Of a DNA stretch of 11,655 bases, positions 6,426 through 11,655 are shown one piece after another. Origin of the DNA: Muribaculaceae bacterium (GTDB taxonomy: Bacteria; Bacteroidota; Bacteroidia; Bacteroidales; Muribaculaceae); assembly GCA_009775535.1 (NCBI GenBank), contig VSPW01000043.1, forward strand, positions 1 through 11,655, in the 5' to 3' direction. The position numbers and the translations under genes were made by a program. Under the pieces are notes generated by a model. That model saw only the letters and a program-made list of their open reading frames with translations, had not been told where the DNA came from and ran no database searches. Position 1 is the first letter of the stretch. Each line of letters begins with the position of its first letter.

Positions 6426-8069
6426 TTATTTTATGGCTACGTATGCCCCTTCAGGCGATGGGTTGTTGTATCCGACAACGCCCTTGTTGTTGTTGCCTTC
6501 CGACCTTACGATACAGAAGTTCATCCATGCTGGGCGGCCATTTGTGTTGTAGCGCTGCGCGGGAGAGTAGTTAGAGCCGTCGTATGCACGGATAACACTC
6601 ATGTTCAGACGCTTGATATCAAAGAACGACTGTCCTTCACCCCAAAGCTCGATACGCTTCTGGAGAATGATCTCCTCGATCACGTCCTCTTCGGAAGAAG
6701 CGTTGCAGCGGTATGAGGCATAGCGGTTCTGCTGCATGAATGACTCGAGCAGGGCCTTTCCGTCGGCAGGGTTGGCATGGGCCTTTGCCTCAGCCTCGAT
6801 GAAGTACATTTCCTCGACACGCATCAAAGGCACCGCACAGGCCGAACCTACCTTCGGATCGATATAGTTACCGCTTCCCGGACGGAACTTCAGCGAGCAG
6901 TATTCGCCCAGCTGCGGCTTGAAGTGCTCTGAAACGAATGTCTCACGTCCTGAAAGCACAGAGCCTTCGGGGGCAACGTAAGAAAGCTTGCGGAAGTCGC
7001 GGTCATTGATGCTGTTGTAGAGCGAAGCATCGATCATGGCGAACGCACCTGCTATGGCATAGCCGTAGTCGGTCTCGTTTGACATCCATGAAGTCCAGTT
7101 GAGGATACCGCTGGTAACGACGCGGTCTTCCTTCATGTACTGCATGCCCCACATCCAGGAGTTTGATGACATGTCGTTGAAACCGGTCGCCGTATTTGTC
7201 CATTCTGCCTCATTAAGAGGTGTACATCCGCTCTGGGTGATGGCCTTGCGGGCATATTCGGCAGCTGTCGCGTACAATGACTTGTCGCCTGTGGTCTCTT
7301 CCTGGTAGCCGGCCTCCCACATGTAGAGGCGTGCATACAGGCCATAGACTACCGACAGGTCGGGGAGGGCCTTGCTCAAACGGCCGTCGCTGTTTTCAGA
7401 GAAATATCCTTCTGCCTTCTGCAGGTCGCTGAGGATGAAGTTGAACATGGTCGGGTGGTCGGCACGCGGGTTGTTGCCGGCCTCCTCCTCGGTGGTGAGC
7501 TCGGTCACGATGGGCACAGTGAGGTATTTCACGTCGTTGCCGTCGGCATTGACAGAAGACACTGCATTGTTGGGAAGGAACTCATAGAAACGCGCCATGT
7601 CCATATATACGAACGCACGGAATGCATGCCCGTATCCAAGGAAGCTGCGGCGTGTAGGGCTGTCGGTATCGGCCTCGATGCCGCCGATCACCTTGTTTGT
7701 GGTCAGCACCTGCTGTGTATACCAGTTCCATATAAACTGCGTGCTCAGGTAGCTCTCGCCCACATTTATTACTGTGCCCCAACGCTGATACCAGTTATAT
7801 CCTACTGTAGGACATACGAAGTCACCGGTCATCACGTCGCGGATATGCATTATTGAGCCATATCCCCAGTCATAGTGCTCGTTGGAATCCACTGTCCCCA
7901 GGTTGTTGAGCCATGCCGGCATCGCCCACACCAGGGCCTCTACAGCATTGTCGTTTGCCGACAACTGCCCCTGAGTGACCCCATCGGTGGGAAAGGTCTC
8001 GTCAATACAGCCGGTGAGTGCCGGAGCCACCAAAGCCGCTGCAAGAATTGATTTATATATTGCTTTCAT
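6426..8069 (-). CDS. SusD/RagB-family outer-membrane nutrient-binding lipoprotein
   Basis: A 547 aa lipoprotein that should cap the SusC-like channel and deliver ligand to it. The signal peptide ends ALTGC, making Cys21 the lipidation site, followed by IDETFPTDG as in other SusD-like N-termini. The TPR-like helices of the family are visible: GHAFRAFVYMDMARFYEFLP at ~147-166 and LSVVYGLYARLYMWEA at ~238-253. The C-terminal hallmarks are PLMRVEEMYFIEAEAKAH (414-431) and ILQKRIELWGEGQSFFDIKRL (468-488, the classical RR-x-ELxGEG-xxFDxKR region of the family). The region between them (~280-410) is rich in Trp and Tyr and is where SusD proteins normally bind ligand. The length is ordinary and the gene is intact. 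It starts 22 bp after the SusC-like gene, so the two are co-transcribed. The sequence does not tell whether the ligand is a glycan or a peptide. Confidence 0.95.
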   Translation of the reverse strand: MKAIYKSILAAALVAPALTGCIDETFPTDGVTQGQLSANDNAVEALVWAMPAWLNNLGTVDSNEHYDWGYGSIMHIRDVMTGDFVCPTVGYNWYQRWGTVINVGESYLSTQFIWNWYTQQVLTTNKVIGGIEADTDSPTRRSFLGYGHAFRAFVYMDMARFYEFLPNNAVSSVNADGNDVKYLTVPIVTELTTEEEAGNNPRADHPTMFNFILSDLQKAEGYFSENSDGRLSKALPDLSVVYGLYARLYMWEAGYQEETTGDKSLYATAAEYARKAITQSGCTPLNEAEWTNTATGFNDMSSNSWMWGMQYMKEDRVVTSGILNWTSWMSNETDYGYAIAGAFAMIDASLYNSINDRDFRKLSYVAPEGSVLSGRETFVSEHFKPQLGEYCSLKFRPGSGNYIDPKVGSACAVPLMRVEEMYFIEAEAKAHANPADGKALLESFMQQNRYASYRCNASSEEDVIEEIILQKRIELWGEGQSFFDIKRLNMSVIRAYDGSNYSPAQRYNTNGRPAWMNFCIVRSEGNNNKGVVGYNNPSPEGAYVAIK

Positions 8070-8091
8070 TTTATAACGTCTTTATGAAGAT

Positions 8092-11000
8092 TTAGAAAGA
8101 TAGAGTAAGGCCGCCGGAGATGGTGCGGATAGGTGCATAGTATGTATTGTTGACAGCACCCGTGAGCGACTGGCGCGGGTCAAGACCCTGGCGCTTGCTC
8201 CATACCCATACATTCTCGCATGCCAGATAGAAACGGAGGCTCTTGAGCTGGAGTTTCTTTACAACATTGTCGGGCAGTGTGTAGCCGAAGTTGATGTTGT
8301 TGAGGCTCAGGTAGCTTGCGTCTGTAAGGAAGCGGTCGGATGTCGAAGTGGAATTGAGGTCGCCCCACTGGTAACGCGGGATCGAAGATCCTGTATTGTC
8401 AGGAGTCCAGGCCTTTAGGATGTCCGCATGCAGGTTGTTGCCACGGCCGCCGCCTGATGTCGGAGAGGACATATAGGATGCGTAGTCACCGTCATATACC
8501 TGGCCGCCGATCTGGTAGCTGAATGCCAGCGACAGGTCGAAGCCCTTATATGAAAGCTGTGTGCCGAAACCACCGTATACATCGGGGAGCGCAGTGCCGC
8601 AGAGATAGTAGCTGCCATCGCTGTAGGCGGTGGTCTTCTCGCGTGACACCTTGCCGGTAGCGGGGTCAGTAACGTTCTTCCAGTACATCGCCTCACCCTT
8701 TTCGTTCACACCTGCATACTTTTTCATGTGGAATGTGTACATGGGCTGGCCTTCGCCATAGAAATAGCTGCCGGAAGAGAAGCCGCGTACGCCGTCGACT
8801 GTCATGCCCTTGCGGGATTCGGGAAGAGCGGCGATCTCGTTCTTGTACCATGTAAGGTTGACGTTTGCGCTCCATGTGAAGTCGCGTGTATGTATAAGCA
8901 CACCGTTAAGCTCAAGCTCGATACCGGCATTTGTCATGTCGCCTACGTTGGCATAGTATGATGTGTAGCCGAACGAGGGTGCGAGGGGGAATGACATCAA
9001 CATGTCGGAAGTCTTGCGGTAGAAGCCTTCGACGCTACCTGAAAGGCGGTCGTTCCACATACCGAATTCCACACCTGCGTTGAAGTTGCCGTTCTTTTCC
9101 CAGGTGATATTCTTGTTGCCCATTGTGTTGGGTTTCGCAGCCGGATGGCCGTTGGAGTTCACGATGGTGTATGTGTTGGTGTAGCGGTAGCTACCGATGT
9201 TGTCGTTACCCTGCTCACCGTATGAAGCCTTAAATTTGAGGAGGTTGATCCAGGGCACATTGAAGAAGCTTTCCTTGGAGATGATCCATGCGCCGCCTAC
9301 AGAGTAGAAGTTGCCCCAGCGGTGGTCGGGATGGAAGCGTGATGATGCGTCGCGGCGGAACGATACTGACGCGAAATAGCGTGTGTCGTAGTCGTACTGG
9401 CCACGGAAGAGATAGCCTTCATTGTTGTATTCGCCTGTGTAAGAGTTGGCGCTGCCATCGGTAACAGCTGTTGCAAGCTCCTTCAGAGAGGGGTCGAACA
9501 TGTTGCTCTTTGAAGCGGACAGGACGGCCGACTTAGATGTGTATGTCTCATGGCCCAGGAGGACGCCTACTGAGTGCTTGCCGAAAGTGCGGTCCCAGTT
9601 AAGGAGCTGCTGGTATGTGAACGAGTAGGCGCGGTCATGTTCCTTAGATACGATACCGTTCTGCGATGCGTACTGTCCGTAATAAGGGTTGGTTACGGAT
9701 GTATAGCGGGTCTCGTCAAGGTTCATCGTGTTGTTTGACGTGAACTTGAAGTCCTTGAGGAAGCGGACCTCGAAGAAGCCTGTAGCCGTCATGGCGTTGC
9801 CTTCGGAGCTGTTTGTGTCAAGGATAGCCTGTGAGAGGGCGTTTGAGTCGCCATAGATAGGACGGTCGATGCCTACGTTGTCCTTTGCACCGTAGTCATA
9901 GCGCTTGTAGCCCATCTTGTCGCGGATGATGTTGCCTGAGGCGTCGCGCATGTACATCGGGTAGATAGGAGCTATATGTGTAGCTGCGGCGAAAATGTTG
10001 CCTGTAGAGTTGGACGAGCCATCATCGTCGAGGGAATTTGCCTTGTAGTGGGTGTATGACATGTTACCACCCACCTTCAACCAGTCCTTGGCCTGTGTGT
10101 CGGCTGTAAGGCGGCCTGTGAAGCGCTCGAAGTCGCTCTTGGCCTTCACGATACCTTCGTTGCGCAGGTAGGATGCCGATGCGAAGAAGTTGCTCTTTTC
10201 TGTACCCTGTGAAACGCTGAGGTTATATTCCTGGCGCAGTGAGTTCTTGTAGCTCTCGTCAAGCCAGTTGTCCGGGCGGAGCATGTACTGCTGTCCGTTG
10301 TAAGTGACTATGTTGCCGAGTGTGGCATTGGGGTTGAGCTTGCCGTTCATACCGATAAGCATCTGGCCGTCGGATACATTATATACGTTATAGCCGAGAC
10401 CGTATGTTGTGGTGTCGAACAGGTTCTGGTTTGCCCAGATGTTCGCCTGTGAGGGTGTGTAGCCCATACCGCCGCCTATCTGCTCGCCTTCGCTGTTGAA
10501 TTCAGAGGGGCATACGGCATAGTTGTAGAGAGACTTGTAGAATGTCTCATAGAACTGGGCCGGGCTCTTGATCACATCGTAGTCCTGTGTGGCGCGTGAG
10601 TTCATACCCCACTTTGCATCAAGGGTCACTGTAGCCTCGCCTTTCTTGGCGCGCTTGGTGGTGATGAGGATGACACCGTTGGCGCCGCGCGCACCGTAAA
10701 GGGCGTTTGATGCTGCATCCTTAAGAATGGTCATAGAGGCGATATCGTTGGTGTTGAGGGTGTTCATGTCACCGGAGAAAGGTGTGCCGTCAACAACGAT
10801 AAGGGGAGAGTTGCCTGCAAGGATTGATGAGAAACCACGCACACGGATAGTGGGGGTGCTACCGCCGGGCTGTCCGGTTGCGTTAGAGGTCTGCACACCG
10901 GCAACTTTACCGACAAGGGCATCAAGGACGTTGGAAGCCTGTGTCTTCTCAATGTCGGATGCGTCGACCACTGCGGCCGAGCCGGTGAACGCCGATTTCT

Positions 11001-11334
11001 TGGCTGTACCATATGCAACGACCATCACTTCATCGAGGTCGGTTGCTGTGCTGTGGAGCTTCACTGTGATGTTTGCGCCTGCAGCCACCTCCTGGGTGGT
11101 GTAGCCCACATAGGATACTCTCAGTTTAGTCACTTTTGCGGGGACCTGGAGGCTGAACTGGCCGTCGATATTGGTCATCGCGCCGTGACCGCCACCCATC
11201 GGGACAACCGACGCGCCCAAGATAGGCTCATCTGTGTCGGCGTCCAGGACAGTACCACTGACCGTACGTGTCTGGGCAGACGCGCACAGGCTCATTGCAA
11301 GCACTGTCACAAGCAATAGAAACAGTTTTTTCAT
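8092..11334 (-). CDS. SusC/RagA-family TonB-dependent outer-membrane transporter
   Basis: A 1080 aa outer-membrane importer powered by TonB. The start is taken at 11334, giving MKKLFLLLVTVLAMSLCASAQ, a textbook signal peptide. An ATG six codons upstream (11352) would add MSNYFC before the charged n-region and is unlikely. After the signal come a carboxypeptidase-regulatory-like domain (TVSGTVLDADTDEPILGASV, ~24-100), a TonB-box-like DEVMVVAYG, and the plug (~110-225) with the SusC signatures TPTIRVRGFSSILAGNSPLIVVDGTPF and MTILKDAASNALYGARGANGVILITT (quoted in part). The rest is a beta-barrel of alternating aromatic strands ending in GGLTLSF, whose terminal Phe is the usual barrel-assembly signal. 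There is no N-terminal STN secretin domain, so it is not of the type that signals directly to a FecR-like anti-sigma factor. It is the first gene of the operon with the SusD-like partner 22 bp downstream. Confidence 0.95.
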   Translation of the reverse strand: MKKLFLLLVTVLAMSLCASAQTRTVSGTVLDADTDEPILGASVVPMGGGHGAMTNIDGQFSLQVPAKVTKLRVSYVGYTTQEVAAGANITVKLHSTATDLDEVMVVAYGTAKKSAFTGSAAVVDASDIEKTQASNVLDALVGKVAGVQTSNATGQPGGSTPTIRVRGFSSILAGNSPLIVVDGTPFSGDMNTLNTNDIASMTILKDAASNALYGARGANGVILITTKRAKKGEATVTLDAKWGMNSRATQDYDVIKSPAQFYETFYKSLYNYAVCPSEFNSEGEQIGGGMGYTPSQANIWANQNLFDTTTYGLGYNVYNVSDGQMLIGMNGKLNPNATLGNIVTYNGQQYMLRPDNWLDESYKNSLRQEYNLSVSQGTEKSNFFASASYLRNEGIVKAKSDFERFTGRLTADTQAKDWLKVGGNMSYTHYKANSLDDDGSSNSTGNIFAAATHIAPIYPMYMRDASGNIIRDKMGYKRYDYGAKDNVGIDRPIYGDSNALSQAILDTNSSEGNAMTATGFFEVRFLKDFKFTSNNTMNLDETRYTSVTNPYYGQYASQNGIVSKEHDRAYSFTYQQLLNWDRTFGKHSVGVLLGHETYTSKSAVLSASKSNMFDPSLKELATAVTDGSANSYTGEYNNEGYLFRGQYDYDTRYFASVSFRRDASSRFHPDHRWGNFYSVGGAWIISKESFFNVPWINLLKFKASYGEQGNDNIGSYRYTNTYTIVNSNGHPAAKPNTMGNKNITWEKNGNFNAGVEFGMWNDRLSGSVEGFYRKTSDMLMSFPLAPSFGYTSYYANVGDMTNAGIELELNGVLIHTRDFTWSANVNLTWYKNEIAALPESRKGMTVDGVRGFSSGSYFYGEGQPMYTFHMKKYAGVNEKGEAMYWKNVTDPATGKVSREKTTAYSDGSYYLCGTALPDVYGGFGTQLSYKGFDLSLAFSYQIGGQVYDGDYASYMSSPTSGGGRGNNLHADILKAWTPDNTGSSIPRYQWGDLNSTSTSDRFLTDASYLSLNNINFGYTLPDNVVKKLQLKSLRFYLACENVWVWSKRQGLDPRQSLTGAVNNTYYAPIRTISGGLTLSF

Positions 11335-11655
11335 ACAAAAATAATTAGACATAAAATGATTAAAAAGTAATGACTTTGCTTATATCTTAAGCTAACATCT
11401 CTTCATAAGAGAGCTTGGGCCGGCACAATAAACTACATATCAATACGTTATATAATCAGCAATTAATCTATAAGTGGATATGTGCCTATAATACTATTTT
11501 GACTGTCCCAATTTGGGCTGGCACGGTAAGGTGGAGTTAACATATTTATTATAATATATGTGTATTTTCCTGAACTTACATTTTGAAACTTTTATGGCAT
11601 ATTTGATTAAAATTTATAAGCAATATGGCAAATTAGCTTACAGGCAGTTTATAAG
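11335..11655. other. AT-rich intergenic region upstream of the SusC-like gene
   Basis: No credible gene lies in these 321 bases on either strand, so they probably hold the promoter and leader of the minus-strand SusC operon. The composition is far more AT-rich than in the genes. I found no convincing TAnnTTTG with a matching -33 element in the minus orientation; TATTTTTG at 11343-11336 fits but ends one base before the SusC start codon. Structures present are a 6 bp stem with 3-nt loop, TCTCTT/AAGAGA (11398-11412), a weak 5 bp inverted repeat GCTTA/TAAGC (11378-11392), the near-palindrome CCCAA-T-TTGGG (11507-11517), and the direct repeat listed separately. Confidence 0.6.
11415..11524. repeat. 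Direct repeat pair TTGGGCyGGCAC upstream of the SusC operon
   Basis: TTGGGCCGGCAC at 11415-11426 and TTGGGCTGGCAC at 11513-11524 agree in 11 of 12 bases, with starts 98 bp apart, and stand out as GC-rich islands in AT-rich sequence. On the operon strand they read GTGCCrGCCCAA, centred about 85 and 185 bp upstream of the SusC start. An inverted GTGCC also occurs at 11482-11486. Paired sites at these distances could be operators for a regulator, or remnants of duplication. Function is not shown by sequence alone. Confidence 0.4.

Noticed and set aside
10727..11104. Plus-strand 125-codon frame opposite the SusC plug region
   Set aside because: The minus strand here encodes the most conserved SusC signatures; the opposite frame has no domain or start context.
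11336..11343. TATTTTTG on the minus strand matches the -7 promoter consensus
   Set aside because: It ends one base before the SusC start codon, so transcription would begin inside the gene; probably chance in AT-rich DNA.
11332..11352. Upstream ATG at 11352 as the SusC start
   Set aside because: It would place MSNYFC ahead of a standard MKKLF signal peptide; the ATG at 11334 is better.
11398..11524. Invertible promoter before susC, as in some Bacteroides phase-variable loci
   Set aside because: The conspicuous 12-mers are direct, not inverted; the only inverted matches are 6 bp or shorter, and no invertase gene is in view.

Overview
The window looks like chromosomal DNA of a Bacteroidales bacterium, plausibly Muribaculaceae or a relative; the family is an inference. 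The evidence is an adjacent SusC/SusD pair, two secreted proteins ending in Por/T9SS-type sorting domains that close on K-[VL]-[LI]-V-R, a Bacteroidetes-type promoter (TAnnTTTG) with no Shine-Dalgarno before ilvC, and a ketol-acid reductoisomerase with the GYGVQGPGQ signature I associate with this phylum. Genes are moderately GC-rich with many C- or G-ending codons, while the 320 bp at the right end are strongly AT-rich.

Left part, plus strand: the 3' end of a gene for a large secreted protein (bases 1-852, beginning outside the window) shows beta-sandwich-like modules and a C-terminal sorting domain. A strong GC hairpin follows (878-907), then a promoter (954-981) and a stand-alone ilvC (1012-2055), the second enzyme of branched-chain amino acid synthesis. 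A bidirectional terminator (2076-2114) separates ilvC from the convergent genes to its right.

Right part, all minus strand and read from right to left: an AT-rich upstream region (11335-11655), a SusC/RagA-family TonB-dependent transporter (8092-11334), a SusD/RagB-family lipoprotein (6426-8069), a large surface lipoprotein in the SusE position (4456-6375), a hairpin terminator (4392-4429) and a secreted subtilisin-like S8 peptidase (2153-4351). The first three genes are 22 and 50 bp apart and form an evident operon. The peptidase lies 104 bp further on, behind the terminator, and may be expressed by read-through or on its own.

Proposed working model (inference): the SusD-like and SusE-position lipoproteins capture a ligand at the cell surface and the SusC-like channel imports it with TonB energy. 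The only degradative enzyme visible is a peptidase and no glycoside hydrolase is present, so a peptide or protein substrate, as for RagAB of Porphyromonas, deserves as much weight as a glycan. No regulator of the operon is inside the window. I saw no RNA genes, insertion sequences or CRISPR arrays.
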